Positions 52,926 through 61,177 of a DNA stretch of 64,000 bases are shown here, in pieces (within the stretch, counting starts at the first letter, position 1; every line of letters begins with the position of its first letter). Location: positions 62,001 through 126,000 of the forward strand of contig JAFEBU010000073.1 in the NCBI GenBank assembly GCA_018242505.1. Reading direction: 5' to 3'. This DNA is from Pseudomonadota bacterium (GTDB lineage Bacteria > Pseudomonadota > Alphaproteobacteria > Reyranellales > Reyranellaceae). The position numbers were made by a program, and so were the translations under genes. Below the pieces are notes generated by a model that was not told the DNA's origin, did not search any database, and saw nothing but the letters and a program-made list of their open reading frames with translations.

Positions 52926-52964
52926 CCTGTAGTGATCGCTCCATTATGGAATGATCGCTACAGG
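52926..52964. promoter_or_regulatory. 39-bp operator dyad between tetR and the hydroxylase
   Basis: A near-perfect palindrome centred on T52945. The outer 7 bases (CCTGTAG...CTACAGG) and further GATC and TCCAT blocks pair across the centre; only 3 of 19 positions per arm fail. It lies 13 bases from the tetR start and 31 bases before the hydroxylase ATG. Length and position suit binding of a TetR dimer, or two dimers. Confidence 0.8.
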
Positions 52965-52995
52965 TAAGCAAGACGATCGAAGCGGAGGACGGCAC

Positions 52996-54447
52996 ATGGG
53001 CGCGCGCACGGGGTCACAGTTTCTCGACGGGCTTCGCAGGACAAAGCGTGAGATCTGGGTCGATGGCGAAAGGATCGGGGACGTCACCACACATCCCAAG
53101 CTGCGAGGTGGAGCAGAAAGCCTGGCCGCTATGTTCGACCGGCAGCATGCCTACGCTGCCAACTGCCTCTTCACCCACCCGGACACCGGGCAGCCGACCA
53201 ACGTCAGCCACATGATCCCAAAATCGAAGGACGAACTGCGGCAGCGCCATGCCGGTCTGGTGCGACTGTCGGAGGGCTCGATGGGCATCATGGGCCGCAC
53301 CCCCGACTACATGAACATGAAGTTTGCAGCCTTCGCATCGGCGCCGCACGTGTGGGCCGGCACTGATGGTCGCAACGAGCGCGGTGCACGAAACATCGTG
53401 AACTTCCAGCGCCGCCTCGCCAACGCCGACATCGCCCTCACCCACACCATCATCCAGCCGACCACCGACAAGCGAACTGACGCCAGGATTCTAGGCAACA
53501 AGGTGACGGTCCGGAAGGTCGGCGAAACGGCTGACGGCATCATCGTCCGCGGAGCCCGCGTGCTGGCCACCCTCGCACCCTACGCCGACGAGCAGACGGT
53601 GTATCCGGGACAACCGATCCCGGCCGGAGCAACCGAATACGCGGTGGCCTTCGCCATCCCCCTCGACACGCCCGGCCTCAAGTTCCTGTGCCGCGATTCG
53701 GCCTCGGCGCCAGGGGCCGATCCGTTCGACAAGCCGCTGTCATCGCGATTCGACGAGCAGGATGCCTTCTGCATCTTCGACGACGTGCTGGTGCCCTGGG
53801 ACCGGATCTTCATTGACGGGGACGTCGAGATCTACAACGCGATGCGGCGGACCGGCTACGCCATCAACATGACCACCCAGTCGACCGTCCGGGCCCTGAC
53901 GAAACTCGAATTCGCCTACGGCCTCGCCACCCGCATGGCGGAGTTGATCGGTGACCACTCGCCGGCGACGACGGAGATGCTGGGCGAGATGGCCTGCTAC
54001 GTGCGCCTTACGGCCAACGCCCTGGAGCTTTCGCTGGAGCAGGCTTGGGAGCGCGAGGATGGCGTGTGGTTTCCGAACGGGGCGGTGCTGGAGCCGATGC
54101 GGGCGATGCTCGCCGTCTGGATGCCGCGGGTGGCGGAAATCATCACCCTGGTCGGCAGCCACAACCTGCTGACGACACCCAGTCGGGCTCAGCTCGACGA
54201 TCCCAAGCTGCGGCCGCTGATCGACGAGATGCTGAGTGGTGCCGACGGAGCGACCGCCGACGCGCGCGCCGCCGTATTCAGGATGGCTTGGGACTTTGTC
54301 GGTTCATCCCTGGGAGGACGCGGTTTCCTCTACGAACGCTTCTATCTGACCTCGGCCGCGCGCAACAAGCAGATGCTTCATTCGCGCTTCTTCGATCGAA
54401 CCCGCTCCCAGGCTTTGCTCGACGACATGCTGGCGCGCCGCAACTGA
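52996..54447 (+). CDS. 4-hydroxyphenylacetate 3-hydroxylase (HpaB)-family flavin monooxygenase
   Basis: A 483-residue FADH2-using oxygenase of the HpaB family. Signatures are GSQFLDGLRRTKREIWVDGE (20) at the N-terminus, LVRLSEGSMGIMGRTPDYMN (20), DIALTHTIIQPTTDKR, RFDEQDAFCIFDDVLVPWDR (20) and GRGFLYERFYLTSAARNKQM (20). Members hydroxylate phenols or related compounds and need a small flavin reductase (HpaC); none is adjacent. ATG 52996 has GGAGGA upstream; the earlier in-frame ATG 52951 falls inside the operator and is rejected. Probably induced when the TetR ligand, possibly an aromatic, appears. Confidence 0.9.
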   Translation: MGARTGSQFLDGLRRTKREIWVDGERIGDVTTHPKLRGGAESLAAMFDRQHAYAANCLFTHPDTGQPTNVSHMIPKSKDELRQRHAGLVRLSEGSMGIMGRTPDYMNMKFAAFASAPHVWAGTDGRNERGARNIVNFQRRLANADIALTHTIIQPTTDKRTDARILGNKVTVRKVGETADGIIVRGARVLATLAPYADEQTVYPGQPIPAGATEYAVAFAIPLDTPGLKFLCRDSASAPGADPFDKPLSSRFDEQDAFCIFDDVLVPWDRIFIDGDVEIYNAMRRTGYAINMTTQSTVRALTKLEFAYGLATRMAELIGDHSPATTEMLGEMACYVRLTANALELSLEQAWEREDGVWFPNGAVLEPMRAMLAVWMPRVAEIITLVGSHNLLTTPSRAQLDDPKLRPLIDEMLSGADGATADARAAVFRMAWDFVGSSLGGRGFLYERFYLTSAARNKQMLHSRFFDRTRSQALLDDMLARRN

Positions 54448-54483
54448 CGCCCGGCGATCCACACCCGATGTGGCGCACTCGCT

Positions 54484-55170
54484 TTACGCCGCCTTCGCCT
54501 TCCGGCCCATGCCGTCGAACAGGTCGAGCATGCGCTCACGCCAGGCGTGAATCGGGTCGTCCTGCTCCAGCAGCGAAAGCGGGCTTGCAGTGCGTGCCCA
54601 CAGGAAGGCGCCGGCCAGGGCATAGTCGGGATAGGCGGGCTGCCTGCCGGCAAGGAACTGCTGCTCGCGCAAGGTACGGCGCGCCGGCTCCAGTACGGAT
54701 CGGAAGGCGGCGACTCCCGTCTCGCGCGCTTTCTCCTGGAATGCAGCGAAATCGGTCGTGCCCAGGCGCTTGCCGCGCGACTCCCTGAAATAGGGTTGGT
54801 CGACCGGCCGCACACGGTCATAGAGATCTCCGACGATGATCGGGAACAGCGCCGTGTGCACGGCGGTATCCACCCAGCCGGCCATGAAACGTGCATTGGC
54901 GAGCGCCGCCTCGCTCTCGAACAGCGGCTTGTCGGGATGAGCTTCGTCCAGATGCCTCGCGATCGCCCAGCTGTCCTTCACCACCTCGGGGCCGTCATGG
55001 ATGACGGGAACAGTCTGCGATCGGGCAAAGGCGATCTTCTGCTTTTCCGTGAAGCCCATGGGCTCGTCACGCCATGCGAGGCCCTTGTGCTTCAGTGCAA
55101 ATTTTGCCCGCCAGCAGAACGGACTCGGGCGGCGATCGTCCTGAAAGACGAGATCGTAGAGCGTGATCAT
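54484..55170 (-). CDS. Glutathione S-transferase family protein
   Basis: A 228-residue GST: the N-terminal domain has PSPFCWRAKFALKHKGLAWR (20), with a Ser/Cys in the active-site position, and TVPVIHDGPEVVKDSWAIAR (20) with the cis-Pro and DS glutathione contact. The C-terminal domain contains QQFLAGRQPAYPDYALAGAF (20). It lies 7 bases downstream of the mmsB gene and so may be read with the valine-degradation genes. Confidence 0.9.
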   Translation of the reverse strand: MITLYDLVFQDDRRPSPFCWRAKFALKHKGLAWRDEPMGFTEKQKIAFARSQTVPVIHDGPEVVKDSWAIARHLDEAHPDKPLFESEAALANARFMAGWVDTAVHTALFPIIVGDLYDRVRPVDQPYFRESRGKRLGTTDFAAFQEKARETGVAAFRSVLEPARRTLREQQFLAGRQPAYPDYALAGAFLWARTASPLSLLEQDDPIHAWRERMLDLFDGMGRKAKAA

Positions 55171-55177
55171 GCCTTTC

Positions 55178-56059
55178 CTATTTGCCGTCCAGCATTCGGA
55201 TGATGCCCGAGAAATCCTTCGCCCCGTGTCCGCTGTTCACGAACAGGCTGAAGAGCTGCGCGGCCTCCGCGCCAAGAGGCGTGGTCGCACCGGCGGCCGA
55301 GGCGGCCTGCTGGGCCAGCAGCAGATCCTTGAGCATCATCGCCGCGGTAAAGCCCGCCTGGTAGTCGCGATTGGCCGGCGAGGTCGGCACTGGACCCGGC
55401 ACCGGGCAGTAATTGGTGAGCGACCAGCACTGGCCGGACGCCGTCGAGGCGACATCGAACAGCTTCTGGGCATCGAGGCCGAGCCGCTTGCCCAGCATGA
55501 AGCTCTCGCTGACAGCGATCATCGAGATGCCAAGGATCATGTTGTTGCAGATCTTGGCCGCCTGGCCGTTCCCGCTGTCGCCGGCATGGACGATGTTCTT
55601 GCCCATCTTCTCCAGGATCGGCCGGGCCTTGGCGAACGACACCTCGGATCCGCCGACCATGAAGGTGAGCGTTCCTGCGGTCGCGCCGCCGACGCCACCC
55701 GACACCGGAGCGTCGATCATCTCGTGGCCGGCTTTTTGCGCCAGACCCGCGACGTGGCGCGCGCTGTCGACGTCGATGGTGGAGCAATCGATCAGCAGGA
55801 CGCCCTTCTTGGCATTGGGCAGCACGTCCTTCTCGTAGACTTCGCGCACATGCTTGCCGGCTGGCAGCATCGTCACCACGATCTCCGCTTCCTTCACGGC
55901 CTCCGCCGCGCTCTTGGCCTGGTGTGCGCCCTTCTCCACCGCCGCCGCGACCGCGGCCGCCGACAGATCGAACGCGGTCACGTGATGCTGGGCCTTGCAC
56001 AGGTTGGCGGCCATCGGGCCACCCATGTTGCCGAGACCGATAAAGGCGATCTTCGCCAT
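55178..56059 (-). CDS. mmsB: 3-hydroxyisobutyrate dehydrogenase
   Basis: A 293-residue NAD-dependent dehydrogenase: the dinucleotide loop IAFIGLGNMGGPMAANLCKA (20), the substrate-binding IDAPVSGGVGGATAGTLTFM (20), the catalytic Lys in GNGQAAKICNNMILG, and the C-terminal LGAEAAQLFSLFVNSGHGAK (20). It oxidises 3-hydroxyisobutyrate to methylmalonate semialdehyde in valine breakdown. Its place after the hydrolase and dehydrogenase genes supports MmsB over other beta-hydroxyacid dehydrogenases. Confidence 0.93.
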   Translation of the reverse strand: MAKIAFIGLGNMGGPMAANLCKAQHHVTAFDLSAAAVAAAVEKGAHQAKSAAEAVKEAEIVVTMLPAGKHVREVYEKDVLPNAKKGVLLIDCSTIDVDSARHVAGLAQKAGHEMIDAPVSGGVGGATAGTLTFMVGGSEVSFAKARPILEKMGKNIVHAGDSGNGQAAKICNNMILGISMIAVSESFMLGKRLGLDAQKLFDVASTASGQCWSLTNYCPVPGPVPTSPANRDYQAGFTAAMMLKDLLLAQQAASAAGATTPLGAEAAQLFSLFVNSGHGAKDFSGIIRMLDGK

Positions 56060-56077
56060 GTCTTCCTCCCTTGTCTG

Positions 56078-57145
56078 TCAGTCGAAGAGCAGGTCGTTCG
56101 ACACCGGCCTGAAATGTTCCTCGACCATCGCCCGCGTCACACCTTCGATGGTCGAAGGGTTCCATTTCGGCTTCTGGTCCTTGTCGATCAGCAGCGCCCG
56201 AACGCCCTCGAAGAAGTCGTGGCCTTTCTGCATGCAGCGCTGGGACATCCGGTATTCGATCGTCATCGAATCCTCGAACGACCGGTTGGCGCACCGCCTG
56301 AGCTGCTCCAGGGTGATCGCCATGGAGATCGGCGACAGCTTCAGGAGCGCCGCGAGTTGCTTGTCCGCCCATTCGCCGCCCCGCCTCTTCAGCTTGGCGA
56401 CGATCTCGGCCAGGGACTCCGCCGAGAAGCAATGGTCGATGTCCTGCATCATCGCCGGCAATGTCGGCGCACCCGGATCTTCGGCAAAACGCGCGATAAC
56501 CTTGTCGACCTTCTTGTTCGGCTCGGGGCCTGAAAGGTCGGCCGCTCCCAGCGCCGCCTGCAACTCGTCGAGCCTGGCGCTCGGCACGTAGGCCTGCACG
56601 ATGCCGGCCCACAGGGCATCGGCCGCCTTGAGGCGATGGCTGGTGAGTGCCAGGAACGTACCCAGCGCACCCGGCAGCCGCGACAGGAAATAGCCGCCCC
56701 CGACATCGGGGAAGAGGCCGATGGTCGTCTCGGGCATGGCGAACAGGAATTTCTCCGACGCGACCGAATGCGAACCGTGCGCCGAGAGGCCGACGCCGCC
56801 GCCCATGTCGATGCCGTCGATCAGCGAAATCCACGGCTTGGCGAAACGGTAGATGCGCCGGTTGACGATATATTCGTCGCGGAAGAAGTCGCGCCGAGTC
56901 GTGCCCGAGGGATTGTCGCGCATCTCGCGATAGAGGCCGGCCACATCGCCGCCGGCGCAAAAGGCGCGATCGCCCGCGCCGCGCAGGACCACGGCCTTGA
57001 TCGCGGGATCCGCCTCCCATCGCGGCATGACCTTTTCCATTTCCAGGATCATGCCGTGCGACAGCGAGTTCAGCGCTTTCGGCCGGTTGAGCGTGATGAT
57101 GCCCAGCCCGTCCTTCACCTCGAACAGAATTTCCGCTTCAGACAT
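56078..57145 (-). CDS. 3-hydroxyisobutyryl-CoA hydrolase
   Basis: A 355-residue crotonase-fold hydrolase (HIBCH). The oxyanion regions are DRAFCAGGDVAGLYREM and LIDGIDMGGGVGLSAHGSHS (20). The HIBCH-specific FAMPETTIGLFPDVGGGYFL (20) has the catalytic Glu, and the C-terminal half has DHCFSAESLAEIVAKLKRRG (20) and SMTIEYRMSQRCM. It frees 3-hydroxyisobutyrate from CoA. It lies between the acyl-CoA dehydrogenase and mmsB, with 9 and 18 bases of spacing, forming an operon. Confidence 0.93.
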   Translation of the reverse strand: MSEAEILFEVKDGLGIITLNRPKALNSLSHGMILEMEKVMPRWEADPAIKAVVLRGAGDRAFCAGGDVAGLYREMRDNPSGTTRRDFFRDEYIVNRRIYRFAKPWISLIDGIDMGGGVGLSAHGSHSVASEKFLFAMPETTIGLFPDVGGGYFLSRLPGALGTFLALTSHRLKAADALWAGIVQAYVPSARLDELQAALGAADLSGPEPNKKVDKVIARFAEDPGAPTLPAMMQDIDHCFSAESLAEIVAKLKRRGGEWADKQLAALLKLSPISMAITLEQLRRCANRSFEDSMTIEYRMSQRCMQKGHDFFEGVRALLIDKDQKPKWNPSTIEGVTRAMVEEHFRPVSNDLLFD

Positions 57146-57154
57146 CGAGATCTG

Positions 57155-58294
57155 CTACCCCATCAACAAACGTCGAGAAATGATCACGCGCATGATCTCG
57201 TTGGTGCCCTCGAGGATCTGATGTACGCGCAGGTCGCGCAGATAGCGCTCGATCGGGAAGTCCTTCAAGTAGCCGTATCCGCCATGCAATTGCAGCGCCT
57301 CGTTGACGACCCGGAAGCCGATGTCGGTCGCGAAGCGCTTGCCCATCGCCGCGGCCTGCGTGGCCTCCGGCGACTTGGCATCGAGCAGCGAGGCGGCACG
57401 CCAGATCATCAGCCGGGCGGCGTCGAGCTCGGTCGCCATGTCGGCGAGCTTGAACTGCGTCGCCTGGAAGTCGGCGAGCGGCTTGCCGAACTGCTTGCGC
57501 TCGACCACGTAGCGCGACGCTGTCTCGAGGCAGGCCCTGGCGCCGCCGAGCGAGCAGGCGCCGATATTGATGCGCCCGCCGTCGAGCCCCATCATCGCGA
57601 TCTTGAAGCCGTGCCCTTCGGGGCCCAGCCGGTTGGCCACCGGCACCTTGCAATCCTCGAAGATCACCGCCGCCGTCGGCTGGCTGTTCCAGCCGAGCTT
57701 CTGTTCCTGCTTGCCGAAGCTCAGCCCCGGCGTGCCGTTCTCGACCACGAGTGTGGAGACGCCGCCGGCGCCCGGCCCGCCCGTGCGCAGCATGACGACA
57801 TAGATGTCGCTGCGGCCACCGCCGGAGATGAAGGCCTTGGTGCCGTTCAGGACATAGTGGTCGCCCTTGAGCTCGGCGCGCGTCGCCAACGCGGCCGCGT
57901 CGGAGCCGGCACTCGGCTCGGTCAGGCAGTAGCTGGCGAAGTGCTCCATCGAGCAGAGCTTGGGCAGGAAACGCTTGCGCTGCTCGTCGTCGCCGAAGCC
58001 GTCGATCATCCAGGCGGCCATGTTGTGGATGGAGATGTAGGCCGCCGTGCTGGGGCAGGCTGCCGCCAGTTCCTCCATGATCAGCGCCGCATCGAGGCGC
58101 GAGAGCCCGCTGCCGCCGACATCCTCCTTCACATAGATGCCACCGAAGCCCAGCGCCGCCGCCTCGCGCAGCACCGCTTCGGGAAAGATCTTCTCTGCGT
58201 CCCAGCGCGCCGCTTCCGGCAGCATTCGCTCGGTCGCAAACTGCCGGGCCGTGTCGCGAAAGGCCTCCTGATCCTCGGAAAGCGTGAAATCCAT
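57155..58294 (-). CDS. Acyl-CoA dehydrogenase, probably isobutyryl-CoA dehydrogenase
   Basis: A 379-residue FAD enzyme: MDFTLSEDQEAFRDTARQFA (20), YCLTEPSAGSDAAALATRAE (20), the FAD-binding RKQFGKPLADFQATQFKLAD (20), LQLHGGYGYLKDFPIERYLR (20) and the catalytic Glu in ILEGTNEIMR. The isobutyryl-CoA assignment rests on the downstream hydrolase and mmsB (valine pathway). No methylmalonate-semialdehyde dehydrogenase or separate enoyl-CoA hydratase is next to it, so these are elsewhere. Confidence 0.9.
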   Translation of the reverse strand: MDFTLSEDQEAFRDTARQFATERMLPEAARWDAEKIFPEAVLREAAALGFGGIYVKEDVGGSGLSRLDAALIMEELAAACPSTAAYISIHNMAAWMIDGFGDDEQRKRFLPKLCSMEHFASYCLTEPSAGSDAAALATRAELKGDHYVLNGTKAFISGGGRSDIYVVMLRTGGPGAGGVSTLVVENGTPGLSFGKQEQKLGWNSQPTAAVIFEDCKVPVANRLGPEGHGFKIAMMGLDGGRINIGACSLGGARACLETASRYVVERKQFGKPLADFQATQFKLADMATELDAARLMIWRAASLLDAKSPEATQAAAMGKRFATDIGFRVVNEALQLHGGYGYLKDFPIERYLRDLRVHQILEGTNEIMRVIISRRLLMG

Positions 58295-58360
58295 GTGGGC
58301 CGGATCATATCGGGGGTCCCCCCCCTGTCAACGAACCCGCCGAACGGCTACGCTCGCGCA

Positions 58361-58798
58361 ATGAAATGGCGAGACCTGACGGAAAGCGAAGCGGCCACCC
58401 TTCCGGAGGCGCGGCTTGGCGGCGGCCTGCTGTGCGCCGTCATCGTCGCCGCGGTCCTGTGCCTCGTGGCGCTGGCAGGCTACACCATGGCGTTCAAGCA
58501 TTTCCTGGCCATCGGACCGTTCTATGTCGTGGCGATCACATTCATCACGCTGCTGGCCTTTTCCTTTATCGTGATGACACTGCTGCGCTTTCGCCACACG
58601 CCAATCGTGATGAGTGTCGGCCTGGTCGCGTGGATCGTCTATCGAGCGGCAGTCGGGCTCTACAACGGCGCCGTGACACTCTGGCCCTTGCAAATCGACG
58701 GGCTGGGCGAGGGCATCCTTGCCGCCGGATTCTGCGCCTACATGGCATCGGGGGTGCGACCCAATGCCTATTATCGTCGTCGCATCCCGGTCCAATGA
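58361..58798 (+). CDS. Four-helix membrane protein of unknown function
   Basis: A 145-residue inner-membrane protein with about four hydrophobic segments (LLCAVIVAAVLCLVALAGYT, AIGPFYVVAITFITLLAFSF, IVMSVGLVAWIVYRAAVGLY, GLGEGILAAGFCAYMASG; each 18-20 residues). It starts at ATG 58361 without a clear ribosome site. The frame is open far upstream, but that part is antisense to the acyl-CoA dehydrogenase. I do not recognise a family with certainty. Confidence 0.7.
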   Translation: MKWRDLTESEAATLPEARLGGGLLCAVIVAAVLCLVALAGYTMAFKHFLAIGPFYVVAITFITLLAFSFIVMTLLRFRHTPIVMSVGLVAWIVYRAAVGLYNGAVTLWPLQIDGLGEGILAAGFCAYMASGVRPNAYYRRRIPVQ

Positions 58799-58823
58799 GA
58801 GTCCGCGCTACGGCAGCTGTGCT

Positions 58824-59567
58824 GTGACAACGGCAGATACAATCGCACGACCTCGCGTGCCAATGTGGTTTACAGTGGTTCTCTGTGGTCAGGTTGCCGG
58901 TTTCATTGTGGCTACAGCTCTATCATTTCCTCACACTCTGTGGTGGCAACGGCCTTTGACTCTGCTAGTGCCTGGCTTGATGGCAGGTACTGCTACTATG
59001 GCCTTGATATACTTGCCGCTTCATAGACTGCTTTCGGTCCTGAACGCGACAAGTTTGTTAGTACACGTCGCGATCGCCTTTATCGCGTTCGGCGGTTTCT
59101 ATTGTCTTTGGCTGGATGCGCTAGTCCCGGAGGCGCACGGCTCCTTTGCTGACCAGATTTATCGAGCACTCAGCGATCCAAGGGGATCCCTGCTCTACCT
59201 CCTCCCTTTTGTCGCTATTCCTGTCGGACTGCTTTTCCACTTTCTCGTTTTGCACGCCCGACCCTTGCAGCCGTTCGATGCTAAGGACTATTTCATCTAT
59301 TATACGTGGATCGCCGCCTGGGCAGCGTTCGGCGTGTCGTTAGCCGTTTTGGGGTTGGCGAGCAGCCTCCAGATTGGGAAAGCCGACTGGAGGCATGACG
59401 TTCTTGAGTGGAGTGTCTCCGCGGCTTTTGCCTCACCTGTCTTCGGTCTCATCGCAGGCTTCGCCCGCTTGGGGAACAAGGACGCGGCGATAGCAGCCTC
59501 TCTTCTAGTTTGGATCGCTCCAGCGATGTTGCTCTTCAGCCTTGCTGTGATCGTAATCCCTTCTTGA
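58824..59567 (+). CDS. Membrane protein of unknown function in AT-richer DNA
   Basis: A 247-residue protein with about seven hydrophobic segments (FTVVLCGQVAGFIVATALSF, PLTLLVPGLMAGTATMALIY, LLVHVAIAFIAFGGFYCLWL, LLYLLPFVAIPVGLLFHFLV and others). The coding DNA uses codons such as TTA, TTG, CTA and AAT far more than its neighbours, suggesting recent acquisition. The start is unclear: GTG 58824, ATG 58863 or further upstream overlapping the preceding gene. No family recognised. Confidence 0.65.
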   Translation: MTTADTIARPRVPMWFTVVLCGQVAGFIVATALSFPHTLWWQRPLTLLVPGLMAGTATMALIYLPLHRLLSVLNATSLLVHVAIAFIAFGGFYCLWLDALVPEAHGSFADQIYRALSDPRGSLLYLLPFVAIPVGLLFHFLVLHARPLQPFDAKDYFIYYTWIAAWAAFGVSLAVLGLASSLQIGKADWRHDVLEWSVSAAFASPVFGLIAGFARLGNKDAAIAASLLVWIAPAMLLFSLAVIVIPS

Positions 59568-59652
59568 ACGAGGCAGTTGCGACCGTGTGACTGCGGCATC
59601 ATGGTCCAGATGCCCGTCGCCTACCATTTCCCGAATCGCTATAAGACCGGCC

Positions 59653-60663
59653 ATGTCGAAGCGCTTCACGACCCTTGGCCGGTTTCCCACCACCCGGCTG
59701 CGGCGCAACCGTCGCGAGGACTGGTCGCGCCGGCTGGTGGCGGAGACCAGGCTTTCGGTCGACGACCTGATCTGGCCGGTCTTCGTCCAGGAGGGCAGCA
59801 ATCGGCGGACACCGGTCGGGTCCATGCCCGGCGTCGATCGCCTCAGCGTCGATCTTTTCGTCGAGGCCGCCAAGCAGGCGCGCGACCTCGGCGTTCCCGC
59901 CGTGGCGATCTTTCCCGAGACCGATCCCAAGACCAAGACGCCCGATGGCCGCGAGGCCTATAATCCGGGCAATCTCGTCTGCCGCGCCATTGCCGCGGTG
60001 AAGAAGGCCGTGCCGGATATCGGTGTCGCGTGCGACGTGGCGCTCGACCCGTTCAACAGCGACGGCCATGACGGCATCGTGCGCGACGGCTATGTGCAGA
60101 ACGACGAGACGCTCGACGCGCTCGTGAAGCAGGCGATCGTGCAGACCGAGGCCGGCGCCGACATCCAGGCGCCGTCCGACATGATGGATGGCCGCATCGC
60201 CGCCATCCGCAAGGCGCTCGACGGCAAGGGCTACATCCATACCCAGATCATGTCCTATGCCGCCAAGTACGCCTCGGCCTTCTACAGCCCGTTCCGTGAC
60301 GCCATCGGCAGCTCCGGCGCGCTGAAGGGCGACAAGAAAACCTACCAGATGGACTACGCCAACTCCGACGAAGCCTTGCGCGAGGTGGGCTTCGACATCG
60401 AGGAAGGCGCCGACATGGTGATGGTGAAGCCGGGCCTGCCCTATCTCGATATCGTGCGCCGGGTGAAGGATGCGTTCGGCGTGCCGACCTACGCCTACCA
60501 GGTGAGCGGCGAGTACGCGATGCTGAGGGGGGCTGCCGAGCACGGTTGGCTCGACTGGGACAAGGTGCTGATCGAGACCTTGACCGGCTTCAAGCGCGCC
60601 GGCTGCGACGGCATCCTGACCTACGGTGCGATCGACGCAGCGAAGCTGCTCGGAACCCGGTGA
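59653..60663 (+). CDS. hemB: Delta-aminolevulinic acid dehydratase (porphobilinogen synthase)
   Basis: A 336-residue enzyme joining two 5-aminolevulinates to porphobilinogen for haem and other tetrapyrroles. The two Schiff-base lysines are in MSYAAKYASAFYSPF and MVMVKPGLPYLDIV. The metal loop reads CDVALDPFNSDGHDG; the zinc-Cys triplet of zinc enzymes (CxCxxxxxxxC) is replaced mainly by Asp, indicating the Mg2+-type HemB of alphaproteobacteria. ATG 59653 (MSKRFTTLG) was chosen. Confidence 0.95.
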   Translation: MSKRFTTLGRFPTTRLRRNRREDWSRRLVAETRLSVDDLIWPVFVQEGSNRRTPVGSMPGVDRLSVDLFVEAAKQARDLGVPAVAIFPETDPKTKTPDGREAYNPGNLVCRAIAAVKKAVPDIGVACDVALDPFNSDGHDGIVRDGYVQNDETLDALVKQAIVQTEAGADIQAPSDMMDGRIAAIRKALDGKGYIHTQIMSYAAKYASAFYSPFRDAIGSSGALKGDKKTYQMDYANSDEALREVGFDIEEGADMVMVKPGLPYLDIVRRVKDAFGVPTYAYQVSGEYAMLRGAAEHGWLDWDKVLIETLTGFKRAGCDGILTYGAIDAAKLLGTR

Positions 60664-60673
60664 TCTTCCCGAC

Positions 60674-61162
60674 ATGATCGAGCGGCCCTCTGCGCGGCTG
60701 GTCCTGCTCGACCCGCAGGATCGCCTGTTCCTGTTCAAGGTGCACAATCCCGCCGTCTACGATCCGGCAGACCCGTTCCACGACCCGTTCTGGGTGATGA
60801 TCGGCGGCTTGGTCGATCCTGGCGAGGACTATGCCGCCGCCGCCGTGCGCGAGGCGCGCGAGGAAACCGGCCTGATCGTCGATACCGCCGTGCGCTGGGT
60901 CTGGTCGCGCGAGCGCATCATGCAGTGGCGCGAGCGCAAGGTCCTGCATCGCGAACGGTTCTTCCTCGGCCGCGTGCAGACGACAGCCATCGACACGTCC
61001 GGCCTCGACGAGCGCGAGAAGAGCTGGACCCTCGACCATCGCTGGTGGCCGCTGGACGAGATCGCCGCCTCGTCCGAACGCTTCGAGCCCAAGACCTTGG
61101 GCGGCTACCTCAAGACGTTGCTACGCGACGGACCGCCCGCCGAGCCGATCGTCATCCAATAG
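60674..61162 (+). CDS. NUDIX hydrolase
   Basis: A 162-residue NUDIX protein. The box is nearly canonical: GGLVDPGEDYAAAAVREARE (20) then ETGL, with the catalytic Glu cluster. The N-terminal SARLVLLDPQDRLFLFKVHN (20) is the usual first strand. The insertion AVYDPADPFHDPFWVMIGG suits the MutT-like group acting on nucleotide or related pyrophosphates. It starts 10 bases after the hemB stop and is probably co-transcribed. Confidence 0.92.
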   Translation: MIERPSARLVLLDPQDRLFLFKVHNPAVYDPADPFHDPFWVMIGGLVDPGEDYAAAAVREAREETGLIVDTAVRWVWSRERIMQWRERKVLHRERFFLGRVQTTAIDTSGLDEREKSWTLDHRWWPLDEIAASSERFEPKTLGGYLKTLLRDGPPAEPIVIQ

Positions 61163-61177
61163 GCAGTGCGGCAGCGC

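Noticed and set aside
56636..58360. Long forward open frame before the four-helix membrane protein
   Set aside because: It is antisense to the acyl-CoA dehydrogenase and hydrolase genes; only the part from ATG 58361 looks like a protein.
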